A stretch of 64,000 nt of DNA from Bryoerythrophyllum caledonicum (Eukaryota > Streptophyta > Bryopsida > Pottiales > Pottiaceae). The notes beneath the pieces are model-generated. The model was not told the DNA's origin. It saw only the letters and a program-made list of their open reading frames with translations, and searched no databases. The stretch is from the NCBI GenBank assembly GCA_963971425.1, contig OZ020514.1, positions 12,715,218-12,779,217 of the forward strand, given 5' to 3'. Below are positions 44,543 to 58,289 of the stretch, one piece after another. Position numbers and translations under genes: made by a program. The first letter of the stretch is position 1. Every line of letters begins with the position of its first letter.

Positions 44543-47500
44543 TTAGAGGTGCGAATCGCATGAGTTAGGACTGTAGTATTGTATGCAAAGTGAGTTCAGC
44601 CGCTCGGGGCCAGAATTAGGATTTGTCATTGCTCGAGCGATCCAAATAGGACGCTCGTCTCCATTACAAGGCCTTATAGCAAGAAAGTAGCCCGCAAATA
44701 CGTCCCGAGTGACCCGGAATGAGGGTGCAGGGCGATCACGAACGTGTCCAACAAAGGCATCATCATCATCAAACTCCTCTCGAAGAACTCCCCCTTCTGT
44801 GAACTGGTCCTCGACAATCCGGTCAATTCGAGTCGTAGGCCAAAATCCATCCTGAAGCGTAGTTGATAGAACCATGGGTTCATTGAGTGAATTCTTTACC
44901 GCACGCCAATAGTAGCTCAGAGGCTCATACCGCCAACGATATTCACCAATAGCGTCTTGCCGCGACTGTTGCTCCCAATATGAAATGAAACCCGACACGC
45001 CCTTCATCACTTCCTCAACATTCCAAATGGGACAAGGTTGCAAGGCAATTGGATCACCACGAGGCCACAAGGACCTTCCAATGGAATCCTCTTTCCACAA
45101 CTTGATTCCCCCATCTCATGGAAGCCAATCGTCATTATGGCACAGAATCTTATACTTCAGCACCGGGCATCCATTACAGTCAACATAGAATTTGAACTAG
45201 TGAGCCTTTGTGTGACCCTAAAGCGCTTTGTCTCCAACTAAAATTCCATCACTAATGAAGGACTTGAAGTCTGGAACTTCTTCAATAAGGTGCGGGACTG
45301 TTGGAAGTGCTTCAATCTCCATAAATGATTTCATCAACAGAGGAACGGTAAGGAAATTCTCCCTCTTCAATGCCATACTCCATCGACCAAATAACGCATC
45401 AATTTCATCATGAGTGTGTCCAACTAGCATGAAATTCACATAAACCTCTCGAAAGATACCCTTCGCAACAAGAAAAGACCAGAAGCAGAAAACATATCTA
45501 TTCTTATTGTCACTAACAGCATTATCCATTTGCACATGCAAAATTAGAGGCAGAGGTTTGGTAGGAGTTGGATTTCCAGAGTGATCGGGTAGTGAAGGCA
45601 CACACGCATCCTTGGCACCGCACAACACAACACGGAACAACGCAGTCCTCTCGGATCCTTCAAACAACTCCCGACTAGATGCCTTCGGGGGTTGTTTCAA
45701 ATCATGCAACAGCTTGACAAAAGAAGCGACAATGTAATTGACATCATGCAGGTAAATATCTAAGCCATAATGAGCATAACGAACGTCCCCATGACCATGT
45801 GCAAGTGTTGCAGTTCGTAGAGTGAGTATTCCTCCGGATAGCACTTAATTGTAACTAAATGTAACCGGAATATCCGCTCTGAATTCGTTCTCACAGAGAC
45901 CTATTTGTTTCATTCTTAAATGATAAGGAAAACTAACTATTACCCTCCTCTAATCTACCGGTTAGCGTTCTTGTTCATCCCTTGATCTCCTAATCCGGAT
46001 CCTTCCGGATTCCGGATGTCCCTTCTTTCAACCTCCGGACCCTTTTGAGTTCCGGATAGTGTCAAACGGAGTTTTCTTCTAGAGTTTTTAACCAAGTGGT
46101 CGGGTACCATTGATCATGTTTTGTGTAAGTGGCCGGATTCCCCACTGTCTTGTGACTTTAAGTGGCTAGACACCCACTGCCCCGGAATTTATAGTGACTG
46201 GACACCCCACTCTTCCTACTTCTCTAACCGGTGGTTGGTTTGTTGCTTCCAGATTCACTCTCTCACATTATCCGGAAGGCCTTCCGGATACGGTCACTCA
46301 GAAGTTCGTCCAGACTACAACGACATTCCGGTTGATGCTCAATGGTTCTGTGAGATGCGTATGGTAGATTTGCACCTAGATTTCCTTCTAGACATACACC
46401 TCAGGCTTTTCCATCTATTGTAAGGGGAAATTCCGGCCGCAATCGGAATCTGGGATCACACGGATTCTCCGTGCCCTGGGAGCTACCAGGCTCACCACCT
46501 ACGGTACCCTCCCTCCCCCTCCAGGCTTCTTCCGGTCACTGTGGATTGTCAGACTCTACCTAACCTCTCCTCCACCTTTTCCGGGCGCTCTCCCAAAGCA
46601 AATCCCAAGCGATTGTACTAGGTGCAATCTGTGTACCACTTCACATCCAAGAACTAATTCACTAGACATCAACCACAATGGATCTTATTCTCTATCCACA
46701 AAACTCGTGCTCCATCACCATAAGTTCAAGAAGAGAAAATATACTAACAGAAAATACTCTTCATGAGAGAGAAAACAAGACCCTGAGCCAACTAAGACTC
46801 AGATATTAAGTAACTACTACCCTTGATCCTAAAAATCTTGTCCTATCAGCTGAAAATCCAGAAAATCTGGAAAATCCTATCCTAAAAGTGAAAGGAATCT
46901 TATCCCTTTAAATTCGGAATTTAAAACTCAGATCCGGAAATTCCGGATCTGAGATCCGATTTTCTCGGATCTAACGCAAAACTTAATTTAGGGTTTTCTT
47001 TAGTCTACTGCGTGATAGCCGGGTGCAACCCTGAGTCCCATTGTTAGTCGCTATCACACTTAAGCACTAGAGGTCCCTATCTACGGAGTAACCTGGTTCT
47101 TCCTCCTACTGCTACGGCGTGTAGGGGTAACCTCCGCTGGTGCTGCGCTGGCTTTCGGATGTGCCAGAATGGTTGCTGGCGGCTCGGGTACTGATGCAGG
47201 TACCGGCGTCTTTGGTCCGGAAGGCGTGTCCGGATCTTTTGCTGGTGTGGTCGGGGCTGATGGAGCGGCTGTCCGGACTTGGAGGCTCTAGAGGTCCCTC
47301 AAGCTACCACTAGGACTGACTACCATGGGCGTCGTCGCAGAGCTTCCGGGTAAAGGGGCCGTCATTGGTGGTACCGGAGAAGGAGACTCTGATGGAATCC
47401 GGAAGGGCAACGGGGATATCTGCATATTCTCTGGTGTTTCCTGCCACTTCTGAATACTCTCTGTGCTTGGGAAGGCCACCACATTCCAATTCATCGGAGA

Positions 47501-50500
47501 CTTGAAGTTCAGCGTTCCCACGAGGTCGTTGAAGCCTCCGGTAGGGGTCTTTGGGGTTCTGGCTGCAAGTCTAGGTGAAGAGCCGGCTGTGGATCAGGGC
47601 GGGGATCCGACTTCCGGTCCGAATGGAGATCCGGACGGACCTACAACGATTCTGGATGGACCTGCAGCGTCTGGAGCCGGAGGTGCTGCGTCTAGAAGTG
47701 GAGCTTTTGGTACTGTTGAGGCCGCAGCAGCGAGATCTTTCACCAGCTCTTGCATCTTGGTCCAGGTGCTCTCCATTTTCCGGCTATGGTCGACGAGGAA
47801 CCGGATGATCAGCCCCTATAGAGCTTCTCGTTCTTCTCGAGGCTCTCAGTGTAGAGAAGAGCCCGGTTGACCATATCCACCAGAAAGTCCAGTGCTGCGC
47901 AAATTTTTGTTAAGGTCTGAGTGGTTGCCCGGACCTTTGCTTCTGCCACAACTCTTGCATGTTGTGCTGCATCTCTTGCGGCCTCCGCCCGTCGTACCTG
48001 TGCCCAGAGCCGGGTATTGGTCCGAGTGACGGTGGTGTTTTCTTGCTCCAACCTCTCGATTGGGCTCTCTTTGGCCTTCATTCGGGTGAGTCGTGGGATG
48101 AGGTCATTAGAACGTTCCATATCTACCGCCTCCATGACGGCCAGGATCATGGCGTGCCGTTCCCGGATTTCTCCTTCCTGGATCCACGTTCGCTAGAGGA
48201 TATGTCTGCAGAGCTCATTGACGTCCACCGGAATGTCGCCAATGATATTTGGGGCCCACGTTGGTCCTGGTTCTGATGCGGTCGTGAATCGTTCTTCTCC
48301 CGCTTCTTCAGGTGGTGGTGCCTCGGTCGGACTCTGAGCTTCTATTGTTGACAGAGGCCGGCAGGTTCCAGTGGCTTTTGGAGTCTTCTGAACCGAACGA
48401 CTCCGCTTCCAGTTTTTCTTGAGTATGAGAGGGGCCGATGACTTCTCTATCTTCGAGTCCTCCGAAACCTCCTGCTCCTCATCCGTCTCCATTCCTCCGT
48501 ATGTCTCGATGGTGATCAAGCTATCATACTCGGCCTGCTCGTCCGGACTCAGCATTTTCTGCTTCGCATACATATGGGCTACGTAGGTAGAGAGGGCTAT
48601 TGGGGTTTTCCGGGCTTTTGGTAGGTTCTTGACCATGCGGTCTATCTGCTCGTCCATGATAGCTCCCCAATCGACGGACAACTTCCCTCTCATCGACCCC
48701 AGAATTACACTCGCTAGTTTGGCCACTATCCGTTTAGGTTTCTCGGGGTGGAAAATAGGGTTAAAGAAGGCCATCACTAACCTCGCATCCGGATCGGTGA
48801 GGTTGCTGAGTACGTACCCGTCTTTAGGGTTTGCCTTCGCGTGGAACTCGCCCTTCAAGATGTTGTCGTGGCGCTCCGCCACCTTGATCGTCCCTGCCCG
48901 GAGTCCATAGATGTTGCTCCAAAGCGATGTAGTCCAGACCTTCGGATGCGCCTGGATGCGCTTCTCATATTGGCTTGGTGGCTCTCCAAGGAGCTCCGCC
49001 ACCATGACTTCGCTCTGGAACGCCCAAGGTGCCTCCAAGAGGCCTGCGCATCCCATTATCTCAAGGTAGCTTTCCAAAACCTTGTATGTCTTATCCGGTT
49101 TTGGAATCTCCGGCGTCACCTTTTGTAGCAGAAGGGTTCTGCCTGCTGGAGCCTTGCCCTTCTTGCCCGCCATCCGAGCCCACCACTCCGTGAACTTGCG
49201 CCTCGCACTTGTGGCTGGAAATCCTGCACGCACTGACCTCACCAAGTCCCTCGGGCTACGCTACCTCTGCTCTACCGTCCCAAACAAAGACTGGATGTGA
49301 AAATCCTAAGGAAATGCGCGGAGATGAAGAAAGACAAGACTGCTGGAAACCCTAAAAGAATGGCGCCCAGGGCTGGCAGTGGCGTTATATCCGACGCGCT
49401 GTACGGAAACCGTTACGCGTCATAATGGCATTTCCGGATCCGGCTGCCACCGTACTCCGGTTTCGCAACTTCCGGGAAAATGCTGTAACTACCTCTTTTA
49501 AAGATTCCGGCTCAGCATTAAAACCTTATTTCTTCTGCGAAACTATTTATGCTACTATAGCTAACTAACTACCTAATTTTTTTTATTTTTCTTCATTTCC
49601 TTCTGGATTCGGTATTAAGTTCCGGAAGTTAGTATGAACGCCTTCCCACAGCAAGCAATCCTGTGACCAAAATTGGTGATCGCGTAAGGTCGCTGACATG
49701 CTTGATCTTGTAAGAAAGGGCAGGCGAGGCAGTCTTGGAGTGATCCATCTCATCATGCATGATGGTGAGATATTCATCAGGCAATTCCTCAGAGCGGTAA
49801 CGATTGGAATACAACTTCCGATGGGCCATTGCGGAATCCAAGTGGGTGTTTAGCTTTAGCTGCCATACCAAAGCTGCGTAAGTTCCAGGCTGATGTAACT
49901 TCCTTTTGGTTTGGCAATTATCACAAAAAGATCATCGTGCAAAATTATCTCCAGGCCGTTTCGCATTGAAATCAGGAAAGTGGACCTGTCTAATCTTACT
50001 GAGTCCAGAAGTCAATATCGGTGGAAGTCCGCAATATGCTAAATGAGAGTTAAGCAGAGGGATTTGATCTTTCCACTTGAAATTCGAAGGTAAAACCTTA
50101 GCAAGAGCCTTCTCACCAGAGGGCAGTACTCGAGTCTTATGAGGCATGTAGTCGGCGTTCCTATTAAGGATGACGCGCAAAGCGGCAGTGGCGACGACTC
50201 TATGATGTCTAGGTTTCTTCAAGCTACTATTTCCATGTGGTTGAGCAGCAACACCAGCAGCTAAGTCTCTCGCATACAAATAGAACGAGGTCTCGCTGAC
50301 GCCCATGATGTGTTGCCAAGCAGCTGGGCAGACGTCAATTCCCTCCTGGTTGACAACATTTCGACCACTACTGTCAACACGGAGTTGTCTATGAACGTCT
50401 AACTTAATATGCCTCATATAAACCATTGTCGTGCCAAAGTATATACGCATCCTCAAGACCTTAATCTTATCACGAGGATATAGCTGGACACAACTTCTAG

Positions 50501-51033
50501 AACAGCAGGAGTTAGCGGCCACAGCGTTGATGGAGTCATCTGAGAGGAGCCGGCTCGACTTCGACAAAGAAGATACCGAAGGATTTCTAAAGGAGCTCTT
50601 GTAAGAGCGGGTCCTGTCACCAAGGGGCTGGTTTTGGCATTGCCATTACACTATTGTAAGTCTCCCGTTGGTTGTGATGGAATCATCTGACGCCATTGTA
50701 AAACACCCGCTCAATTGGCCATGCCTTCACGATAGATCGCCAATCATCCGGTGCTTCATCTGGAACATAAGTTCTTGATACTTGAATGGCAACATGTGTC
50801 TCACCTAATAGAGATGTTGATCCATAAACATCAAATGACGGAAGGTTTTGAAGAAATCCATCAGAAATGGTAACACCGGTGATATTTTTCATTTCTACGA
50901 TTTTCCCAACCCATTGACGGCAATGAAAAACTGCAAAATCAGGCTAGTCAGGGTCGAGAGGATTACTCTGAAATGAGCCGCTATCGTTGGAATTGAATTC
51001 ACTGATGAAGCTAGCAGTGCTTGAACTCGCCAT
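44543..51033 (-). pseudogene. DUF7869-like protein gene, split by LTR-like element D, with in-frame stops
   Basis: Read from about 51033 (MASSSTASFISEF) leftwards. Parts at 50892-50683 and about 50640-49890 hold a basic N-terminal half (VCPAAWQHIMGVSETSFYLYARDLAAGV). LTIMHDEMDHSKTASP follows at about 49760. Homology breaks at the insertion 45806-49650 and resumes at 45800 with HGHGDVRYAHYGLDIYLHD. Then come HVQMDNAVSDNKNRYVF and NFMLVGHTHDEIDALFGRW, both hallmark stretches of DUF7869. Three in-frame stops (two TAG, one TGA) lie between 45217 and 45110, after which the frame continues to 44543. The D/E-rich motifs fit an RNase H-like fold, so this may be the transposase of E2; that is inference. 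Some stretches around 50640 and 49890 may be introns. Confidence 0.65.
45806..49650 (-). mobile_element. LTR-like element D, 3,845 bp, TG...CA ends and 5-bp duplication
   Basis: It starts TGTTGCAGTTCG and ends CGCCTTCCCACA. The duplication GCAAG lies at 45801-45805 and 49651-49655, inside the DUF7869-like gene. On the minus strand the first protein (49245-48193, 350 residues) resembles plant transposon gag-like proteins (SNIYGLRAGTIKVAERHDNI; MVKNLPKARKTPIALSTYVA). A coiled-coil protein follows (about 48150-47594). No reverse transcriptase or integrase is visible. It is the same family as element C. The first frame looks whole and the rest broken. It is younger than the host gene it splits. 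Confidence 0.7.
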
Positions 51034-51094
51034 TTTAAATATGCCAGAGCATATAGAGACCGTATTAGTGTAGACGTAATAATCTAGTTCAATG

Positions 51095-51975
51095 GCGCAT
51101 TCAGCTCGACTCAAGCTGATTGTGAGTAGATAATGCATGATTTGTCCATCCTCCAAAGGATGTACTATGAGAGTGATGCCTCTTTAATTTCAGGGCAAGG
51201 AGGATAGAGTACTGAAAGATGCACATTGAGCTCGATTTAAGCATAATGTGGAAAGCAAAAACCATGTCCATATTCACATTAGTATTGAAGTGAACTGTAC
51301 TCACTATTATACTACTGAAAATTTGATATTGGCTGGAGATCAAATATGCGAAAAGTCTGAAGAATACAAATTAATTGTGCAACGGGAATAGCTGGCTAAT
51401 CCCAGCTTCCAAGTACCAACAGAATTCCGGTGAACGAAAGATGTCTTGCCATCGTGCATATTGCTCGACTCGAGAAGAATGTTCCACGACAACATTTGAT
51501 GAACCCGCACCTTCGAAGTTCAACCTACGTTGTGCGATTGCTTTCTACCGCGTTCTAGAGACGTCCTAACATTGTACACAATGAGCTCGACTCGAGCTGA
51601 ATGTGCAATTGGAATTGGATTTTTTCTTTTATTTTCTAAGTTCTTCAAGACATTCTGAGATTGTTGTTATCCTTTTATCACATGATGCCCAAACCTCGTG
51701 CACAATCAGCTTGAACTGAGTTGAATGTGCAGTTGAAATTGCTGATGATCTCTCGCATTCTAAGTTCCAGAAACATTCTGAGTTTGCTACTCTACATTGA
51801 TCACATGAAGTCCTTACGCCGCGCACATTCATCTCGACTGGAGCTTAATGTGCAACTAAAATTGTTGTTGAACATTCGCCTTCCAAATTCCAGCCACATT
51901 TGAAGATGTTGCTCTACATTAATCACAGAATATCCTCATGACCAGCACACTCAGTTCGACTCGAGTTGAATGTGC
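51095..51975. repeat. E2 palindromes, cluster 2 (seven copies)
   Basis: Copies at 51095, 51221, 51455, 51575, 51699, 51822 and 51945, each about 30 bp. Spacing is roughly 120 bases, so they may sit in a decayed tandem unit. The best has AGCTCGACTCGAGCTGAATG. They lie in the 5' region of the DUF7869-like gene. Confidence 0.8.
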
Positions 51976-54072
51976 AACGGAGGTCCTTCCACTTTGTTGA
52001 TAAGGTCATTTCGTACCCCGAAATATGCGGCGACATACGCGGAGACGTGAAGTTTACAAGTTTCATGATTCACTGTAGCAATTATGGTCATAACCATTGC
52101 AATGAACATAATGGTCCACAACATTGCCCGACTTGAGTACGAACATCAACGACTATCCTGAAACACAATATTGAAAGTACGACACCCCACTGAAAAGCAA
52201 ACGTTTAGAGGGAGAGAAGATGGGAACTAATCATACATGACAAAGAGAACGTTCGTCAAACTGTTGTACGTGAAGTCAGAAAGTGATACCCTACTCATCC
52301 ACGCGCCCAATGGCACCTTCCTGCGACCTCATAGCAACGCTTGAACTATGCATAATCTCATTGGAAAATTTTACATTCTATCACAGCAACGCAAATGCTA
52401 ATAACTCTACACCGACGCAAATGCTAATAACTCTAGAAGAAGTAGGGAAACCAAAGGCCAACATAAACAATGTAAGTCGTGCAGAGTCTTAACACGCAAA
52501 GCGAAGCAGAAGAAAGAAGGAAAAGGAGTTCGAATAGTGCGGCTGGTGCTGAGAGAACCAACGTTAGTCCGGGAGCGACTGGAGGATAGTGCAGAAGTTT
52601 GGGCGGGAAAGACTATTTTTGGACGGGAAAAGTAGGTGACGAAAAAATCTGCCTCAATTAGTGCATCACATTATTTGGGGAATTGAAAATAACTTTGTCC
52701 GTTTATCGTAGGATAGATATTGGCGGTCCAAATCTCTGTACTTTTTGAGGACGATTTATTGTTCGTTGTATGGAATTTTGGGTTCAACTTTTAGGTTTAG
52801 GGTTTAGGGTTTAGGATTTAGGATTAGGATTTAGGATTTAAGGGTTGGAGTTTAGAATAGGACTTTGGGTTTACGATTTAGGGTTTTCATAGCTTCGGTG
52901 TTTATGTTTATGAATTGTTATAAACATTCTTTCATTTATTTAGATGTTTTGAATTGGTTTGCAATTCACTATAGAACATATTCATATCCATCTATAGTCA
53001 CCGTGTACAATTATTTCAACTAATTGAACAAATGACCTGAGGTTAAATTACAGTGTATAATTTGTCCATTTATGGTTTTTATGAATATGCTATCATGTTT
53101 TGTATATAATTATTCACAACTTAGCCTTCTGAACTTGGTTCATTTCATGTTTAAAAAATCGATATTTAATACGTACATTGCATAACATGCATTGGGTTAC
53201 ATGATCAGGTTGCCAAATTATAAGGGCTATTGTTGTATGTTAACAATGTAAATACTTACCATAAACGTTGTAAAAACTTGACTTTTATTAAGGTAATTTA
53301 TAGTAAAAATATAGTATTGAAAATAAGCAAACTTCCACATTTATATTCTCATTGTAAAATTATTTTAGATTCACATAATTAAAAATGATGTATTTAGAAA
53401 TTCAATGATAGTGCATTTTTCATTGATGTCAATAAAGCACTAAGAAGACACGTTCTACACTAAAATTAATCTTCAACATATGATGTTTGCATTTACCTAT
53501 TTAAATTTGTTATAATATTTCAAATGAGCACTGTTCATTTTAATACCCTTGTATTGTATGTTAGATGAATATTTTTTAATTGATATTTATCACGGTTGTA
53601 TCATTGATATAGGATGTTTCATATAATATGTTAAAATGATTAAAATCCATTCGGATGTGTGAACAATTTTCCTTATTCACCAAACCTTCACTGATTAAAT
53701 TTGCAGTATATACCACGACCACAAAATATAGATATAATACACCCACTTCATATCATTGTAGTTGGGTTAAATAATAATAACTATAAATCATCGTACATAT
53801 TAATTATGTTCTAGAGAACCAAAGTTTTTAAACTATAATTATAGTATGACATTATTAATGGCAGCATGAACATATTCCACTCAGTGAAGTCTAGTTAACT
53901 TATTCAATGCATTGGTATATTACACAAATAAAATAATTACTCACATTGGTCATGTAATAGATCATATAATGATATGAAATTAATACTTCCACATGATGAA
54001 CTATTGTCAAAACACCTCATATTGATATTGTTATTCATTACTCATTGAAATAATTAAAAAAAAATTCAAATT
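51976..54072. other. AT-rich spacer with telomere-like repeat
   Basis: No gene seen. It holds a degenerate TTTAGGG run at 52790-52890. The rest is simple AT-rich sequence. Confidence 0.5.
52790..52890 (+). repeat. interstitial telomere-like repeat (TTTAGGG)
   Basis: Several exact and drifting copies of TTTAGGG, the plant-type telomere repeat, such as TTTAGGGTTTAGGG near 52795. This supports a green-lineage host. Confidence 0.7.
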
Positions 54073-54540
54073 TGGTAGTGTCGAGTAAAGAAAGATCGAT
54101 AACCACAACAAATCAAGAGTCCTAACCAACATCAAATATACGAAAAACATACACCAAAAGAAGTATACGTGATACATCTTCAAAGAACATTGAGTATGAA
54201 ATCACTCACGTACTCGATCGTCTCGCACTCCACGAAGGGAGAATCAACGAGTGCAAGTAGTATAGAAGAATGTAGAGCCTTCACTAATGATAAACAATCA
54301 CTTAACGCAATGGTAATCTCTAACTCACTCACAAAGCTTGACTTGACAAAGGCATCAAGTCAAGGACGTATGCGGAGCTATACGCACACGCATACAATCC
54401 TAATTGGATGAAAATCATCCACGTTTGAATGCGATGCGCTGAAGTTTGCTCCACAATAGACATAGATTAGTAACAAACTAACAAACGCTAAAACTACGAT
54501 ACAAAGAGGCCCTCTATGCCACATCCCATGACATTAGTGC
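54073..54540 (-). mobile_element. solo-LTR-like repeat related to 42766-43226
   Basis: The reverse complement aligns over its length with the gypsy LTR-like repeat, including the GAGGGCCTCT start, the CTTGACTTGA hairpin (here 54351-54363) and the GATGTTGGTTAGGACTCT tail. No internal element sequence adjoins, so a solo LTR is likely. Confidence 0.6.
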
Positions 54541-56400
54541 TTCTTAAATTTTATTTAGTTTTGATGTATTAAGGTACACTTTACAAAGATAGTGTAAGTC
54601 TTGTGTTGCCAAAAAATCTGTTCTGAAACGAAGATGAAATGAATTAAATGCATCAGGCTTCTCTATGCTAATACTCTATATGTGGAAAATTCTTCTTGGT
54701 ATTTTCCTAATAAAAGTTAGTTGAAATTCGCAATTAAATGATACCTTTGAAATTTCATAGATATGATGGCCCTAGATCATACTACATTGAAGACATAATA
54801 TAGTGTTTTCTATGGTAATGCATGAAGTCAATAGTATTTGTAACAACATTTAAAAAGATAGAAACCATGATATTAAAATATCTCGGGGAGTAGTCATCAT
54901 GTTTCTTTAGGAAAACAAAGTTGTTTACATTTGCAATGTCGTTACTTTATTAAGTGTCAATTAAAATGTTGTATCTTAACCATTCAAGGTTTGCCAAGCG
55001 ACATTGTGGTTGCAACACATAATGTTTTGTTTATTAAGCATACAAGGTGTCTGAATGGATGGATGAAATTGATACAAAAGCTTGCGTGAGTATGTGTAGC
55101 GATCCAAAGATACAAAGATATTAAAGTGTATATTGCTACTATATCTTTGACAATGTGTGTGAGAAGTTGAAAAAATAGCAGTTGATCTATTTGGCAAGGA
55201 ACTTTAGAGTTTTGGGTGTATATATTGGACTGTCCTCTTATTAAAAGATGTTAAATGATTTTTTTTAAAACTAAAAATGTGATATCTTATTCAATATTGA
55301 ATTATTAAATATTACATTGCAGTTAAATATATATTTTGCGTTAACTACAATGACTAAAAATCTATGACGGGTAATTAAGCATGAATTTTATGTTGATTTG
55401 ACAATATTCAATCAACTAACAATAATCAAAGTAATGGTGTATTAAAAGAGATTTCAAGTTTACGACAAGGAAATGGAAAAAAAAGTATATATTGATTCAT
55501 AATAGGCCTTAAAACTCAAAGACAAATTGAGGCGATAAAATACATGGTACTAGAAATCAAAGAATATGTAGTGATTAAATTTCAAGGATGAATACGAGTT
55601 TATGTTTATGATGTCTCTCAAAGGTCACAAGTTTAGATATAACTAGCAGTTGCGCTTGCTCTACAACGCACTAGTTCAACTATTTTAATGTAATTTTTTA
55701 TCACAAAATATAAGAAAGAAAGGTAACAACAATCTACATATAATATAAATATGTCTTTGAAACCTATGCATGTATTTTAATAATTTAATAGAATAGAGTA
55801 AAAGAAAATTAATAAGGTTCTAGATTTTTTGCATTTTAACATTGGATTTCAAAAACGTTATGAACGTCAAATTTGTAATCAAGAGTTTCAAATTTATTTT
55901 GGATAAAAACAAATTGCAACACACAAATGCAAATTTAACACACACACGAACTCAACTTGCAATCTCACCTCAAAACTTGTTATTTCAATCTCCAAAACCC
56001 AAATATGCAATTTTGCAACTCCAACTTTGTATGCCAACCTCCAAGATCACAACTCCAACTTCACAACTTTTTCACTCCAAGTTTAGAACTCATAATTTAC
56101 AATTCAATCTTTTAGTGCTTAGGTCAAAAAATAATATTTTGAACGACAAATTGCAATGATGATGAAGAGCACAAATTGCAACACACAAATGCAAATTTGT
56201 CACACCCCAAAACTCAAGCCAATGCATTGCAACGCAATAGTCCAACCATATTAATGTTGTTTTAATATTATGATTGAGGAAATTGGATGTGTGGGGCGAG
56301 TGGTGGATGAAAAGGTTTCCCGACGGTTGAAGGACCCGTGGAGAAGGTCACCTATGACCGTGCGCATGAGTTGACGCGTTGGATGGAAAAGTGAGGTCAT
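54541..56400. other. AT-rich spacer
   Basis: No gene seen. Single-arm relatives of the 33631 foldback occur near 55650 and 56225. Confidence 0.5.
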
Positions 56401-56439
56401 TTGTTCTAGGTTTTGTTTCTGCTCGTGCTGTTGGTGGTC

Positions 56440-57120
56440 GTTGTGTTGAAGGTGTGTGAGAGAGAGAGCGCGTATTTTTGAGTTGTGCGTATGTGAGGGT
56501 TTTTGTGCGTGTGAGTGAGTGTGTGAGTTGTGTGTGTGCGTGTATTTTAGAGTTGTGCGTGTGTGAGTTGTGTGTGTGCGTGTATTTTAGAGTTGTGCGT
56601 GTGTGAGTGTGCACGTTTGCATGTGTGAGGGTTGTGCGAGTGTGTAGGTTTTTGCATGTATGAGTTTGTCATTAGGTTTTGTGTTGTGTGAGGTGTGTTT
56701 GCGATAGGAGAGTGCGGTTGTGAGAGATTGTTATTTTGCTAGGGTTTCTATGAGGGAAGTTTGTTGTGAGGGTTAGCATGTTCATAGTGCATGGTTTTCT
56801 CCGCGCGCGTTTGTGTCTCTGAGAGTCGTTTGTTGCTAATGTATCTGTGTCAATAGTGCGGGACTGTGCGCGGATTCCTTTGCGCATAGTGTGTGGAGCG
56901 TGCGGGAGCAATTCGGAACAGAAAGTTCTGACCTTGGAGTGAGAAATTTGAAGCAAACTGGTAAGTTTGAACCTGATTCAGTTTTTTGTGTATGTTTGAG
57001 TTTTGTGTATGTTTCAGTTTTATGTCTGAGTATATGTTTGATTTTGTGTCTGTGTTTGAGTTCGTGTTTTTCTGTATGTTTGAGTTTGTAATCAAGTTTG
57101 AATTTATGTTTCAGTTCGTG
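56440..57120. repeat. GT-rich simple repeat and TGTTTGAGTT minisatellite
   Basis: TGTGTGAGTTGTG-type sequence with a GTATTTTAGAGTTGTGCG unit repeated near 56540 and 56585, then TGTATGTTTGAGTTT-like units to 57120. Histidine/threonine-rich frames here are by-products. Confidence 0.6.
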
Positions 57121-57132
57121 TTCCTGTTATTT

Positions 57133-57461
57133 TCCAATCATAGTTATAGAATTTTGTGATGAATGCTGTGATATCAGCTAATTGTATGTGAATGGTTTCA
57201 TTTTCTTTGTTTATGTTTGATTTTGTGTTGTTGTTGGGTTTGTGATTGAACTGATTTTGTGTTGATGTTGATTTCGTGTTGCTGTCATTTTTTCTATCAT
57301 AGTAGTAGAATTCTTTGATGAAAGCTGTGATTTTAGCTCATTGTATTTGAATCGATTCATTTTGTTGGTTTATGTTTGATTTTGTGTTGTAATTGAGTTT
57401 GTGATTCAACTAATTTTGTGTTGATGTTCATTTCATGTTGTTGTGGCATTTCTATCATAGT
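57133..57461. repeat. ~160-bp tandem repeat, about two units
   Basis: ATCATAGTTATAGAATTTTG at about 57139 recurs as ATCATAGTAGTAGAATTCTT at about 57297, with the following TGCTGTGAT and TTTGATTTTGTGTTG also repeated. A third start is broken by the insertion at 57462 and continues at 59687. Confidence 0.65.
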
Positions 57462-58289
57462 CAACACGCAATTAAGCAATTATGCACTTGGCCATTTAAA
57501 AGTGCACTTAGGAACCACGACGGCCATGGCGCACCAAAAATCCCACATTTGAAAAAATTTTGTCAATTTTGAAAAAAAATTAGAGTTCTTGGATCAATAT
57601 TGTGTGCAATTAAAAATGTTAATATAACAAGATGTTAAATTGCTTTTTCAACAAATTTTTAGTGGAATGTTGTTGAACTTTGATAAATGTCTATTTAATA
57701 TCATTGTACAAAATTTTGTGAATAGCTTATAAGAATTATAATGTACAAAAGATACAATCATCCAAACAAAATTGCCAATTGATATGAAGAAATTCCTCAT
57801 GGCATGATACATAAGAAGAAGACAAAAAAATAAAGGCATTTATACGTGCACTTGGTGATGTAATTGATCAATAATAAAACCTTATGGCATTTATTATTTA
57901 CATTGTGTGCCTACACAATACATGATATTTAAAGTAGTACTAAAATTCCACTTCTTGTATGTATAGCGGGAGGAGAGTAGGAAAGGAGAGGAGGGGTATG
58001 GGAGAGGAAAGAGGCCCTGGGTTTAGGTTTGGTGGTATTAGGTTGAGGATGGCTGCGGGTTTAGGGTTCCGCGGGTTTGGGGCAACGGCATCGAGTTCAG
58101 GACTCCAGATCAATGGCTCTGAATAGGTGCAGGAGATTAACGGCTAGATCTTTTCTCAGCCAGTTTTTGATTTCAAGGTTGGTTGGTCGCGAGGTAGGGT
58201 GTGCGCGCGCACACCCATGTAGAGGTGAGAGGGTAGTGTGAGAGAGGGGGTGTGAGCAACGGCGGATTAGGGTTCCCGCAAGGGTGGAG

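Noticed and set aside
54169-54411. Small gene
   Set aside because: It lies wholly inside an inverted LTR-like repeat.
56348-57091. His/Thr-rich or Cys/Leu-rich small proteins
   Set aside because: By-products of GT-rich simple repeats.
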